DNA of 64,000 bases from an uncultured Corynebacterium sp. (GCF_946221935.1 NZ_CAMIGN010000003.1:62001-126000), one strand, 5' to 3'; shown: positions 36,339 to 45,022, counted from the first letter of the stretch. Notes: a model not told the origin generated them from the letters alone. Made by a program: numbers and translations.

Positions 36339-36351
36339 GGTGGCCATAATA
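36336..36351 (-). promoter_or_regulatory. Leaderless-type -10 element of accD
   Basis: Minus-strand TATTAT (36351-36346) lies 7 nt before the ATG at 36338, which argues for that ATG over the one at 36347 inside the hexamer. Confidence 0.5.
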
Positions 36352-36433
36352 CGGTGTAAAAACTCCCATGCCGTTATTGGTGGGGCTAGAGTGTCTTGGG
36401 AAAGGCATGTGAAAAGAAAGGACGGCACGGTTC

Positions 36434-37276
36434 ATGCGCATTCCGCTGGATCCCCGCCATCTGGCCGAGCGCCTGGCACCACTGGGCTATCGGCATGTCG
36501 AAATAGTGGAATCCACCGGCTCCACCAGCACTGACCTAGCCGACCGTGTGCGCAGTGGCGAGGATCTGCCCGACATGAGCCTGCTGATGGCCGAGGAGCA
36601 GACCGCCGGGCGCGGCCGCAAAGGACGTTCCTTCGAAGCCCCAGCGCGCAGCCAGTTGATTTGCTCTGTCCTGTTGCGTCTGCGGGACGTGCCGACTGAC
36701 CGAATTGGGCTTCTGCCGCTGCTCACCGGATTGTCGATCGCATCCGGAATCCGCTCTTCCGCTGATATTCCGCTGCAGCTGAAATGGCCCAACGACTGCG
36801 TCCTGGATAGTCGTAAGCTCGTTGGGATCCTGGTAGAGGCCGTACATCTGAATCCACACCCGGCCGTCATCCTGGGATTCGGCATTAACTACGACCTGCA
36901 GGTCGAAGAGTTGCCCGTCGCCCACGCCAGCTCCATCGATTTGGAGTGCGCCCGATTGGGCGTTCCCTGCCCGAAGCGCGAGGATGTTGCGGTGGCAGTG
37001 TTCGCGGAATTGGCCGCGAATCTGGAGAGGTGGCGTCGATTGGGAGGAGCAGCACAGACCGTGCTGCCGCGATACCGCCAGCTATCCGCAACCATCGGTA
37101 CCTCCGTGCGCGCCTTTCTACCCGGCGACGAAGTGGTGGAAGGACAGGCCACTGACATCGATAACGATGGTGAGCTGCTCATCCGCACCGATACCGGCAC
37201 GCGGGTAATCCGCGCCGGGGAGATCGTGCACCTGCGCGCCGACGGTAGCGGTGATTACGGGGGCCGATACGCATGA
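36434..37276 (+). CDS. birA: Biotin-protein ligase BirA, no DNA-binding domain
   Basis: A 280-aa ligase that attaches biotin to the AccBC carrier lysine. The biotinyl-AMP loop is GRGRKGR at residues 59-65 (GxGRxGR type), followed by LQLKWPNDCVLDSRKLVGILVE and GFGINYDL; the C-terminal cap domain has RAFLPGDEVVEGQATDIDNDGELLIRT. There is no N-terminal helix-turn-helix, so it cannot act as a repressor as E. coli BirA does. It is divergent from accD across about 95 bp and overlaps the next gene by 4 nt. Confidence 0.92.
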   Translation: MRIPLDPRHLAERLAPLGYRHVEIVESTGSTSTDLADRVRSGEDLPDMSLLMAEEQTAGRGRKGRSFEAPARSQLICSVLLRLRDVPTDRIGLLPLLTGLSIASGIRSSADIPLQLKWPNDCVLDSRKLVGILVEAVHLNPHPAVILGFGINYDLQVEELPVAHASSIDLECARLGVPCPKREDVAVAVFAELAANLERWRRLGGAAQTVLPRYRQLSATIGTSVRAFLPGDEVVEGQATDIDNDGELLIRTDTGTRVIRAGEIVHLRADGSGDYGGRYA

Positions 37277-37785
37277 GCAAGATCACTTTTGACCCTGACG
37301 AACAAATTCTCGCCGAGCTCAGTCCCGCCCGTCGTTCCATGTTCTTCCCGGTACTGCGCCTACTGGTGTGGACGGGCTTGTTCTGGATGGGAATCGGTGC
37401 ACTGGATCAGTACATGGCGACCCATGCTTTGGACGCCCCCACGGTGGAGTCTTTTACCTGGCTCCGTCGGGGCTTGTTGCTCTTATGGCTGATAGTTTGC
37501 TGGAGGCGCTGCGTTCGGCACCTGGTTTTCCGCGCGCGCTCCCGAATGCTGTTGACTGACAGGCGACTGATTACCGCCAGTGGACATGTGCGCAGCCGAA
37601 TCGGCCAGATCCCGCTGGCCAATATCGTTGATTGCCGCGCATACCGAGGGGATGTTGCGGTGTACGTGGCCGGTGCGCGTGTGCCGCTGGTGCTCCATTC
37701 GGTGCCTTATACCCGTAAGTTTGAAAGGCTGCTGAAGAGCCAGATTAAGAGTGTCGGGGCAGGGAACTATAGTTGGGGGTTGTGA
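37273..37785 (+). CDS. PH-domain membrane protein
   Basis: A 170-aa protein: FDPDEQILAELSPARRSMFFPVLRLLVWTGLFWMGIGALD with a first helix, a second helix at about residues 58-75, and a C-terminal bacterial PH-like (YdbT/bPH2) part, RSRMLLTDRRLITASGHVRSRIGQIPLANIVDCRAYRGDV. Function unknown; PH-like proteins of this type are usually membrane-associated. Overlaps birA by 4 nt (ATGA) and its stop overlaps the purK start (GTGA), so the three are translationally linked. Confidence 0.8.
   Translation: MSKITFDPDEQILAELSPARRSMFFPVLRLLVWTGLFWMGIGALDQYMATHALDAPTVESFTWLRRGLLLLWLIVCWRRCVRHLVFRARSRMLLTDRRLITASGHVRSRIGQIPLANIVDCRAYRGDVAVYVAGARVPLVLHSVPYTRKFERLLKSQIKSVGAGNYSWGL
37768..37784 (+). promoter_or_regulatory. 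Leaderless-type -10 element of purK
   Basis: TATAGT (37768-37773) lies 8 nt before the GTG at 37782, inside the 3' end of the PH-domain gene. This would give purK its own leaderless transcript in addition to readthrough. Confidence 0.5.
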
Positions 37786-39017
37786 GTGAAAGCAATGGGA
37801 AGAATACTGCCGACTGGGCACTAGCCCGGGAGACTGCACATGCGCCGGGTGCGCCGCTGGTGACGATCATCGGCGACGGTCAGCTGGCGCGAATGACACA
37901 GCAAGCAGCCATCGAGCTGGGCTTGAGTTGCCGGGTGCTGGCCGGCGCCTCGGACTCTTCGGCTGCGCAAGTCACCGCCGACGTGGTGCTGGGGGATTAC
38001 GCGCTGGAGGAGCACGTCGGCGAGGTGTCGCAGGATTCCGACGCGGTGACCTTCGACCATGAGCACGTGCCTAATCGTTTCCTGGATGATCTCATTGCCC
38101 AGGGGGTGAACGTGCAGCCACAGCCAGCGGCGCTGATCCATGCTCAGGACAAGTTGGTGATGCGTAAGAAGCTGCGCGAGATGGGGGCACCGGTGCCAGC
38201 CTTCGCCGCTATCGAATCTGCCGATGACATCGCCGGTTTCTTTGACGCCGTAGGAGGCCAGGTCTGTCTAAAGGCGCGCCGTGGTGGCTACGACGGCAAG
38301 GGCGTATGGTTCCCCTCCTCGGTGGAGGAAGCCCGCGAGCTGGTGGAGAAGCTGCTGGAGAAGGATATTCCGTTGATGGCGGAGAAGAAGGTCGCGCTGG
38401 TGCGCGAGCTGTCCGCCATGGTGGCGCGTACTCCCTCCGGCCAGGTGCAGGCGTGGCCAGCGGTGGAATCGCTACAGGAAGATGGCATCTGTGTGGAGGC
38501 CGTGGCTCCTGCTCCGAACTCCACCCCAGAGATTCTCGCTGCCGCAGAACAGCTGTCCCGCGAGATCGTTGCGGAGCTGGGAGTGACCGGTGTGCTGGCC
38601 GTGGAGCTATTCGAAACCATAGATGAAAATGGCCAGCCGGAGATCATCGTTAACGAGCTGGCGATGCGTCCGCACAATACCGGCCACTGGACGCAGGATG
38701 GCTGTGTCACCAGCCAGTTCGAGCAGCACGTTCGCGCCGTACTGGATCGCCCGCTGGGTTCCACGGAACCCACCGCGCCGGTAGTGGTCATGGCAAATGT
38801 GCTCGGAGCGCCCGAGGATCCGGCGATGCCGATGCACGAGCGTATGGATGCGGTATGGCGTCGCTTCCCGAACGCAAAGATCCACATGTACGGCAAGGAT
38901 TGGCGCCCGCGCCGTAAGATCGGCCACGTCAATATGCTGGGCGAGGATCCGGAACTCACCCGTGCGCAGGCGCGCCTGGCCGCGAAGTTCCTGGAAACCG
39001 CCGAATGGGAGGACTAA
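37782..39017 (+). CDS. purK: N5-carboxyaminoimidazole ribonucleotide synthase PurK
   Basis: A 411-aa ATP-grasp enzyme that carboxylates AIR to N5-CAIR in purine synthesis. Motifs: IIGDGQLARMTQQAAIELG, TFDHEHVPNRFLDDL (usually TxExE), LKARRGGYDGKGVW, and VNELAMRPHNTGHWT. The GTG at 37782 is preferred over the TTG at 37773, given the GTGA overlap with the preceding stop and the TATAGT hexamer 8 nt upstream. It is followed after 3 nt by purE, with which it acts in sequence. Confidence 0.94.
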   Translation: MSESNGKNTADWALARETAHAPGAPLVTIIGDGQLARMTQQAAIELGLSCRVLAGASDSSAAQVTADVVLGDYALEEHVGEVSQDSDAVTFDHEHVPNRFLDDLIAQGVNVQPQPAALIHAQDKLVMRKKLREMGAPVPAFAAIESADDIAGFFDAVGGQVCLKARRGGYDGKGVWFPSSVEEARELVEKLLEKDIPLMAEKKVALVRELSAMVARTPSGQVQAWPAVESLQEDGICVEAVAPAPNSTPEILAAAEQLSREIVAELGVTGVLAVELFETIDENGQPEIIVNELAMRPHNTGHWTQDGCVTSQFEQHVRAVLDRPLGSTEPTAPVVVMANVLGAPEDPAMPMHERMDAVWRRFPNAKIHMYGKDWRPRRKIGHVNMLGEDPELTRAQARLAAKFLETAEWED

Positions 39018-39020
39018 CCG

Positions 39021-39533
39021 ATGACTGAGAACGCACGCACCCCACTGGTGGGCCTAGTGATGGGCTCCGATTCCGACTGGCCCACCGTCGAACCGGCCGC
39101 TGAGGTGCTGGCCGAGTTCGGCATCCCCTTCGAGGTCGGCGTGGTCTCCGCGCACCGCACCCCGGAGCGCATGCTTGACTACGCCCGCACCGCCCACACC
39201 CGCGGTGTGAAGGTGATCATTGCTTGCGCCGGCGGTGCCGCCCACCTGCCGGGCATGGTCGCCGCAGCTACTCCGCTGCCGGTGATTGGCATTCCGCGTG
39301 CCCTGGGCAACCTGGATGGCCTGGATTCCCTGCTCTCTATCGTGCAGATGCCGGGCGGAGTGCCGACTGCCACCGTCTCCATCGACGGCGCGAAGAACGC
39401 TGGCCTGCTGGCTGTGCGCACCCTCGCAGTGGCGGATGCAGCGCTGATGGACAAGATGGTCGAGTACCAGGAGAACATGCGCGACGCGGTGCTGGAGAAG
39501 GATCGTGCCCTGCAGCAGAAGCTGATGGGGTGA
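39021..39533 (+). CDS. purE: N5-CAIR mutase PurE
   Basis: A 170-aa class I PurE converting N5-CAIR to CAIR. MGSDSDWPTVEPAAEVLAEFGIPFEVGVVSAHRTPERMLDYA is the family signature with the active-site His in SAHRTP; GAAHLPGMVAAATPLPVIGIPR and MPGGVPTATVSI follow. Normal length. Follows purK by 3 nt. The lower-GC island begins just after its stop. Confidence 0.96.
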   Translation: MTENARTPLVGLVMGSDSDWPTVEPAAEVLAEFGIPFEVGVVSAHRTPERMLDYARTAHTRGVKVIIACAGGAAHLPGMVAAATPLPVIGIPRALGNLDGLDSLLSIVQMPGGVPTATVSIDGAKNAGLLAVRTLAVADAALMDKMVEYQENMRDAVLEKDRALQQKLMG

Positions 39534-39567
39534 AGCGTTCTAACTGGGTAGGGGTCGGCGGGGCTGC

Positions 39568-40020
39568 CTACTCATCGACTTTGTGGAGAACGGGGAAAAC
39601 TCCTTGAGGCCTGTCGGTAGCAGAAAAACTATCTTGCAAAGTTCTTATAAAACCATCTTCGCAGAGAATTAAACTATCTGGTTTCGTGTCGTCTAGTTTC
39701 GCGGCCTGAACTCGGTATTTATCCCCTAAATGTGTCAGGGTTACATCATCTATACGGTCAATGCTGCCAATTTTGTGAAGTCGAGTTCCTTTCTTGACGC
39801 TTATCTCTTGAATATTTGTGGAGTAGGATGATTTATCCTTGCTTCCTTGGTAGAGGTCGACAATTCCGGGAAGAAAATCAACTTCATAGTCCCCGTCGGG
39901 CGTGGTTATTCTTAGGAAGCTGACGGTTAGAATCTGCCCTGTGTCTGGATTGGATACAACATCTCCATCATTCGGGCGACTTAATGGGTTCCCGGATGGG
40001 TCGATGATTAAATAGGCCAT
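39568..40020 (-). CDS. Unknown protein in low-GC island
   Basis: A 150-aa predicted soluble, beta-rich protein with no motif I recognise. ATG 40020 has GATGAGGT upstream. The gene is clearly lower in GC than its surroundings, with AT-rich third positions, which suggests acquisition from elsewhere. Starts MAYLIIDPSGNPLSRPNDGD, ends VFPVLHKVDE. It is convergent with purE (34-bp gap). A role as immunity or antitoxin partner is conceivable from the cassette-like setting but not shown by the sequence. Confidence 0.6.
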   Translation of the reverse strand: MAYLIIDPSGNPLSRPNDGDVVSNPDTGQILTVSFLRITTPDGDYEVDFLPGIVDLYQGSKDKSSYSTNIQEISVKKGTRLHKIGSIDRIDDVTLTHLGDKYRVQAAKLDDTKPDSLILCEDGFIRTLQDSFSATDRPQGVFPVLHKVDE

Positions 40021-40127
40021 AATTTACCTCATCTCGCAATTTGTGTAGCCCAAGAGACTGACTCATCCCCAGCGGGTGTGAATCGTATCGTCTGGATGGC
40101 TGGTTTCAAACCAGGTAACAAAGAAAA

Positions 40128-40571
40128 TTAAGATCCTCGATCGATAAGATTCTTGTCGAACTCGGTAGAAGTATTCCTTGGGGGGATTAATGGCTCAAGA
40201 ATTTCATTTATGATTGCGCAAACAAGGGCAGCAATTAGGCAGGCATAGAAAGGCGTAAGGATAATGTAAAAAACAGCAGCCAAGAGAAAGGTGCCACCAA
40301 TTGTGGACGCCCAGTACTCTGACGGGCAGATTCCGAGCATAATGAAAGCTCTAGCAACAATCGCAACTGAGATGTCCAATATTGGCGACAGGATGAGGAT
40401 GGTCAAGCTCCACAGTGGCACAGCCCAAACGCCGCCGACGCTGAATCGCCAGTGCGCGTTTGGGATGATCCATTGCGTCGCAATGACAGCCGATACTATC
40501 GGGAGACATATGGCCACAAGGGTGAGGGTTAATGCAATGAGTGAGCCAAGTTCGCCGATTTGCTTCTTCAT
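40128..40571 (-). CDS. Unknown integral membrane protein in low-GC island
   Basis: A 147-aa protein with about four hydrophobic helices (GSLIALTLTLVAICLPIVSAVIA, VPLWSLTILILSPIL, SVAIVARAFIMLGI, GTFLLAAVFYIILTPFYACLIAALVCAII). ATG 40571 overlaps the TGA of a short upstream frame (TGATG), which argues for translational coupling and for this start rather than 40604. Low GC, no homologue recognised. The same strand carries the 150-aa gene downstream. Confidence 0.55.
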   Translation of the reverse strand: MKKQIGELGSLIALTLTLVAICLPIVSAVIATQWIIPNAHWRFSVGGVWAVPLWSLTILILSPILDISVAIVARAFIMLGICPSEYWASTIGGTFLLAAVFYIILTPFYACLIAALVCAIINEILEPLIPPRNTSTEFDKNLIDRGS

Positions 40572-40669
40572 CAGTTTTCGAAGCCTAACATGATCTCTAG
40601 CCAATCTGCCATGTCTCGGGCTAGGACTGGCGACGTCCTCTGGTTGATCAGATAGCGTTCGAACGCCAT
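40571..40669 (-). pseudogene. Possible C-terminal remnant or small ORF, 32 codons
   Basis: The frame MAFERYLINQ to EIMLGFEN ends in TGA at 40571, overlapping the start of the membrane-protein gene. The same frame stays open for about 20 codons upstream of the ATG without another start, up to a stop near 40737 at the histidine-kinase promoter. It reads like the C-terminal end of a larger protein whose front part has been lost, but could also be a genuine small protein. Confidence 0.35.
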
Positions 40670-40736
40670 TTGTTGCCGAGTAGAAGTTGTTTCGTTAATG
40701 GCCTGCTCGTTTACGGCGATAGGGTGCGCCTGTAAC

Positions 40737-40753
40737 TAGACTCTTCATACATG
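40737..40753 (+). promoter_or_regulatory. Leaderless-type -10 element of the histidine kinase gene
   Basis: TAGACT (40737-40742) is followed after 8 nt by the ATG at 40751; no Shine-Dalgarno sequence is visible. Confidence 0.5.
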
Positions 40754-41968
40754 TCTTATGAAGCAGTTCCTCGCCCAGTGTGGTGGCGGGATGCCTCCTG
40801 GTGGGTTCTCGTCTCCGTAGTTGTCGTGGTATTCCTCTTCATGGGGGTGGGGGCAACTTTCGGTCGTGGAATGGCCAACGCAACCTGGCAAGTTGTGCTG
40901 ACCTTTATTGGCTTGGTTTTTAGCTTCACCGGTTTGCTTCTGCAGCGCTTTCGCCCGGAAGTGGGCGTGACAGTCACGGCATTTGGCATGTACGCGTATG
41001 CAGCGTCGGCGCTGCTGGTCTGGCCTCTCGGCTACCTGGTCGTGGCCTACGAGGCTTACTTTATTTCTGCGAAGTTGACGCTGCGTCGCAGGTTTTGGCT
41101 GGCGTTGTTGCTGTTCGGATCATTTTTCGCGATGGCGTGGGGGTCATTCTATAACGGGCGCCTGGCGACTCAAGGCGACCCTGTGTGGGGTGGTGTGGAT
41201 ATTCGCAGCCTCGAGTTTTGGCTTTTCTGGGGCTTAATCGTCCTGCTCACGTCCGTCACCGTTGCCCTGATGTGGCTAGCTGGCCGCTACTCTTTGCGTC
41301 GGGATCAGGCGGTGGAGGCGCTGGCTGCCCGCGCCGAGCTCGCCACCGTTAGCGAGCGCAACCGCATCGCCCGCGAGTTGCACGACATCGTCGCACATTC
41401 CCTCACCGTCGTCATCGCGCAGGCGGACGGCGGGCGCTACGCGGGCCGTAAGGATCCCGACAAGGCCATCGAAGCCCTCGACACTATCGCCGCGCGCGGT
41501 CGCTCGGCCCTGACCCAGATGCGCGAACTTCTTTCTGTTCTTCATGATGACGCCCCTTCGCCGCGTTCTGCTGCCGTCACCCCTGGGGTGGCCAGTATTC
41601 CCGACCTAGTAGCGGATGCAAAGCGCAGTGGCGTTCAGGTGGAGCTGCACGTCACTGGTGAACCACGTCAGCTGGATGAGGTCCGCGACTTGAGTGTTTA
41701 TCGCATTGTGCAGGAATCCCTGACCAATGTTCTGAAACATGCGGGATCTGTGCCCGCGCAAGTGAGGCTGGAGTGGGAGTCCACCCAAGTCACCATTACC
41801 GTGGACAATGCACCTGGCGACGAGCAGATCGAGGGATCTGGCCGAGGCTTGACGGGTATTCGCCAGCGTGTGGCGATTCACGGTGGTCAGGCCAAGTGGG
41901 GTGCCTCGGCGGTGTACCCCGGTGGGTGGAACGTAATGGCAACGGTGCCTTATGCGAAGGAGGATTAA
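40751..41968 (+). CDS. Sensor histidine kinase, NarL/DesK-type
   Basis: A 405-aa kinase. Five hydrophobic segments lie in residues 17-180 with very short loops, so the signal is probably sensed within the membrane. The HisKA_3 dimerisation motif ERNRIARELHDIVAHSLTVVIAQAD has the phospho-acceptor His211; the ATPase part has the N-box-like YRIVQESLTNVLKHA and the G-box GSGRGLTGIRQR. Pairs with the response regulator that starts immediately downstream. Stimulus unknown; the tandem ABC exporter 1.4 kb downstream is a plausible target. Confidence 0.92.
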   Translation: MSYEAVPRPVWWRDASWWVLVSVVVVVFLFMGVGATFGRGMANATWQVVLTFIGLVFSFTGLLLQRFRPEVGVTVTAFGMYAYAASALLVWPLGYLVVAYEAYFISAKLTLRRRFWLALLLFGSFFAMAWGSFYNGRLATQGDPVWGGVDIRSLEFWLFWGLIVLLTSVTVALMWLAGRYSLRRDQAVEALAARAELATVSERNRIARELHDIVAHSLTVVIAQADGGRYAGRKDPDKAIEALDTIAARGRSALTQMRELLSVLHDDAPSPRSAAVTPGVASIPDLVADAKRSGVQVELHVTGEPRQLDEVRDLSVYRIVQESLTNVLKHAGSVPAQVRLEWESTQVTITVDNAPGDEQIEGSGRGLTGIRQRVAIHGGQAKWGASAVYPGGWNVMATVPYAKED

Positions 41969-42646
41969 GTGATTCGGGTGGGTTTGGCCGACGACCAGCA
42001 GTTGGTGCGTGCCGGTTTTGGCCTGGTATTGGATTCGCAGGACGATATTACTGTCGCCTGGCAAGCTGCTGATGGGAAGGATGCTTGCGAGCTGGCCGAG
42101 TCGGATCCTGTGGATATCATCCTCATGGATGTGCAGATGCCCCGTATGGATGGCATCGAGGCCACTCGCCAGGTTGTCGCTGGCGGTACCGGTGCGCGCG
42201 TTATTGTGCTCACTACCTTCGATAATGACAATTATGTTCTCGGCGCGGTTGAGGCTGGAGCTAGTGGTTTCCTGCTTAAGGACACTGACCCCGAGGATCT
42301 CATCTCCGCCGTTCGCACGGTGGGTGAGTCCGCGGCGGTTATTAGTCCAAAAGCGACCGCGCGCCTGTTGCGTACTATCCGCATGGCGCAGACCCCACAG
42401 CGCCGTGAGTCTGTAGAGCTCGACTTGCCTGATCCTCTTACTCCGCGGGAACTGGAGATCCTACAGCTTATTGGCCTGGGATATAGCAACCAAGAGATTG
42501 CCGACAAGCTCTATATCTCGCTCCCCACCGTCAAGACGCATGTTGGGCGAGTGTTGATGAAGACTCACTCGAGGGATCGTGTCCACGCGGTGCTTTTTGC
42601 TTTCAAGCATCATTTGGTGCACGCAGATGATCTTCTAGAGGGTTAG
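41969..42646 (+). CDS. LuxR/NarL-family response regulator
   Basis: A 225-aa regulator. Receiver domain residues 1-120 with acidic pocket ADD and phospho-acceptor Asp54 in IILMDVQMPRMDG; C-terminal LuxR helix-turn-helix LTPRELEILQLIGLGYSNQEIADKLYISLPTVKTHVGRVLMK. GTG start at 41969 with an excellent AAGGAGGAT, abutting the kinase stop. Length and both domains are normal. Confidence 0.94.
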   Translation: MIRVGLADDQQLVRAGFGLVLDSQDDITVAWQAADGKDACELAESDPVDIILMDVQMPRMDGIEATRQVVAGGTGARVIVLTTFDNDNYVLGAVEAGASGFLLKDTDPEDLISAVRTVGESAAVISPKATARLLRTIRMAQTPQRRESVELDLPDPLTPRELEILQLIGLGYSNQEIADKLYISLPTVKTHVGRVLMKTHSRDRVHAVLFAFKHHLVHADDLLEG

Positions 42647-42741
42647 AACTTATTATCTAAAACCTGCACTTTAGCTTTACTGGTATTCGTGCTGTTTGAG
42701 CAGTTGGCGTCGTTAAAAAAGAAAAAAGTTTTGGATTGCTA

Positions 42742-42771
42742 TTGACTTGGTTTGTTTGTGTGTTCTAATAT
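42742..42771 (+). promoter_or_regulatory. Sigma-A-type promoter of HNH gene
   Basis: TTGACT (42742-42747), 18-nt spacer, TAATAT (42766-42771), in an AT-rich intergenic stretch. This is the closest match to a full -35/-10 consensus seen in the window. Confidence 0.65.
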
Positions 42772-42784
42772 TGTTTTAGGAAGT

Positions 42785-42808
42785 CTGGCGGCGGCACCAC
42801 ACCGCCAG
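42785..42808 (+). repeat. Inverted repeat in the HNH 5' leader
   Basis: CTGGCGG (42785-42791) and CCGCCAG (42802-42808) with a 10-nt loop lie just downstream of the promoter. A smaller GTAC...GTAC pair (42812-42827) borders the ATG. Could be an operator or an RNA hairpin controlling translation. Confidence 0.5.
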
Positions 42809-42829
42809 CACCGTACTTAGGGGAGTACC

Positions 42830-44002
42830 ATGCACACAAAAGATCCCACCTCGCCACCATCGTTTCGTATAGCTACATCGTCGGATTCGCTGACGGTCGC
42901 GGCGCGGCAGCTTAATCAACAGCAGTTTCATCTGATCATGGCATGTGCGCCGGACGGGCAGGACCTGGTGCCCGATTTCTGCACCCGCCTTGCCGTGCGG
43001 CTGGGAATATCGGCCGGGGTGGCGGAGTCCTGGGCTGAAGCCGCCTTTGTGTTGCGGGATTACCCGCACCTCACCGAGCTCTTTAGCCGGGGGTGTTTCA
43101 CGTCTCGCCATGTGTTGCGAGTAGCGCAAGATCTTCTCGCGGTGTCGCCCGACGATCGCGCGATGGTGGAACAAAAGGTTCTTGATGTATTGACGCCCAC
43201 ATGTCCTAACCAGCACATCCCTTCTCCGCGGACGATCCACAACCGCATCTCCAAGATTTTGCAGGAGGTCGATCGTGATGTCATACCTAGGGATGAGGCC
43301 ACTGTGATGGAGCCAGGCCTCGGCGTGGATTGTCGAGACCCGGAGTACACCACGTTCACGCTGCGGGTCACGCGAATGCAGGGAATTGAGATCGACAAGA
43401 TCGTGCGCGCCACCGCCGCCAAGTATGACTGTTCACAGCCGGAGGCAATGGTGCGACTAATCACGGATAAGGCCGATGTATCGGTGACGCTGAACCTTTA
43501 CCACGATCCGGCCAACGATGGCGTGGTGCTGGGGGAGGATCACTGGTTGAATCGATCCGCCTCCAAAACCTGGCTACAGCGCGTGACGCACCTGTCCGCG
43601 CCAGGGCATGCGGAGTGTGAAGGCTATGCGCCAACGGAGAGCATCAAAGCCGCGGTTGCTGGCCGTGACCTGCACTGTCGTTTCCCAGGATGCGATGTGC
43701 CGGCATACAAATGCCAGTACGATCACGTTCGCCGATTCGGCAGTGGCCCGACGTCAACGTCGAACCTGCATTTGCTGTGCAGCAAACACCACAACTTAAA
43801 GACCGCTGGCAGTTGGGATGTTGCACTGCACCCCGATGGGCATGAGGTGTGGACTTCCCACGGAGACGGTCACAGCGTGATCACCGAAGCGGAAGGGCCG
43901 CTGGGACGCGAGACCTTCGCCCAACGAAGCGTTCGCAAGACCCGGGCGCTTGCGGAATATCACCAAGCGATAGAGGAAAGAGGTGGCGGTCCGTCGTACT
44001 GA
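42830..44002 (+). CDS. HNH endonuclease domain protein (DUF222/13E12-like)
   Basis: A 390-aa protein. The first 250 residues are the helical DUF222-like region common in actinobacterial 13E12-repeat proteins. The HNH nuclease motif is near residues 275-325: AGRDLHCRFPGCDVPAYKCQYDHVRRFGSGPTSTSNLHLLCSKHHNLK, with Cys pairs and the His/Asn residues in place. Such genes are often present in multiple copies and behave as selfish or phage-like elements; biological role unknown. It has its own strong promoter and sits between a two-component system and ABC exporter genes. Confidence 0.88.
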   Translation: MHTKDPTSPPSFRIATSSDSLTVAARQLNQQQFHLIMACAPDGQDLVPDFCTRLAVRLGISAGVAESWAEAAFVLRDYPHLTELFSRGCFTSRHVLRVAQDLLAVSPDDRAMVEQKVLDVLTPTCPNQHIPSPRTIHNRISKILQEVDRDVIPRDEATVMEPGLGVDCRDPEYTTFTLRVTRMQGIEIDKIVRATAAKYDCSQPEAMVRLITDKADVSVTLNLYHDPANDGVVLGEDHWLNRSASKTWLQRVTHLSAPGHAECEGYAPTESIKAAVAGRDLHCRFPGCDVPAYKCQYDHVRRFGSGPTSTSNLHLLCSKHHNLKTAGSWDVALHPDGHEVWTSHGDGHSVITEAEGPLGRETFAQRSVRKTRALAEYHQAIEERGGGPSY

Positions 44003-44061
44003 GGTAGGACGCGGAAGATCAGTCCATCGTCCGATGTGGAATCCCCACCTCGGGCGGAACT

Positions 44062-44997
44062 ATGGAAACCATGATCATCGTGGAAAACCTCAGCAAGAGA
44101 TACGGCAAGAAAACTGTAGTCAACGACCTTTCATTCACTGTCCCGGACGGGCAGGTGACTGGCTTCCTCGGACCCAACGGTGCGGGCAAGTCCACCACCA
44201 TGCGCTGCATGCTTGGCCTCGACAAGCCGAGCGCCGGCAAGGTGACCTTCAGCGGCAAGGGGTACGCCGGCGAGTTCGCAGGCCTTAATAACAAGTCCAG
44301 CATCGCTGGTGCCGTCCTCGACGCCGGTTGGTTCACCCCGGCCCGCAGTGGCCGCAATCACCTACGCGTCATCGCTAAGGGCGCAGGTATCTCCGACAAG
44401 CGCGTCGACGAATGCCTCGACATGGTCGGACTCACAAGCGCCGGCAAAAAGAAGGTCAGCGGCTACTCGCTGGGCATGAAACAGCGCCTTGGCCTGGCGG
44501 CAGCCCTCCTCGGCAACCCGCAGCACTTGATCCTCGACGAGCCGGTCAACGGTCTCGACCCAGAGGGAGTGTCCTGGATGCGACGCATCATTCGCCAGCT
44601 TGCCGACGACGGACGCAGCCTGCTTGTAAGCTCCCACCTCCTCAGCGAGATGCAGCAAACCGCCGACCGCCTAGTCCTCATCGGCCAGGGCAAGCTCATC
44701 GGCGAGCAAACCTTGGACGACTTCCTCGCCGGGGGCGCCCACGTAGAGGTCGAATGCAAGGAAGCAGTTCTGCTCGCAGAAAGCCTGCGTGGCCACGGCT
44801 TCCAGGTCGATCTGGAACGAGATCGGACGCTGCGTGTGGGCGTCAACAACATGCCAGAGCACGAGGTACGCGCGGCGATCGCAGCAACGGCGCTGAAGGA
44901 AAAATTCGCGGTAACCAAGCTTGTAACCACGGCAGAAAACCTGGAACAGCGCTTCCTCGCCGCGACGGCAGGACAGCAGGAATACCGCAGCCACTAG
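44062..44997 (+). CDS. ABC exporter ATP-binding protein, copy 1
   Basis: A 311-aa ATPase of the BcrA/NatA (ABC-2) type. Walker A GPNGAGKSTTMR, signature VSGYSLGMKQR, Walker B HLILDEPVNGLDPEG and switch SSHLLSEMQQTADRLVLIG are intact; a C-terminal regulatory segment of about 90 residues follows. The start may instead be the ATG at 44071 (MIIVENLSKRYG). Closely similar to the ATPase at 45783. Genes of this kind export peptide antibiotics or related compounds and are often controlled by an adjacent two-component system. Confidence 0.92.
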   Translation: METMIIVENLSKRYGKKTVVNDLSFTVPDGQVTGFLGPNGAGKSTTMRCMLGLDKPSAGKVTFSGKGYAGEFAGLNNKSSIAGAVLDAGWFTPARSGRNHLRVIAKGAGISDKRVDECLDMVGLTSAGKKKVSGYSLGMKQRLGLAAALLGNPQHLILDEPVNGLDPEGVSWMRRIIRQLADDGRSLLVSSHLLSEMQQTADRLVLIGQGKLIGEQTLDDFLAGGAHVEVECKEAVLLAESLRGHGFQVDLERDRTLRVGVNNMPEHEVRAAIAATALKEKFAVTKLVTTAENLEQRFLAATAGQQEYRSH

Positions 44998-45022
44998 GCC
45001 AAACAACAGAAAGAGAACCACA

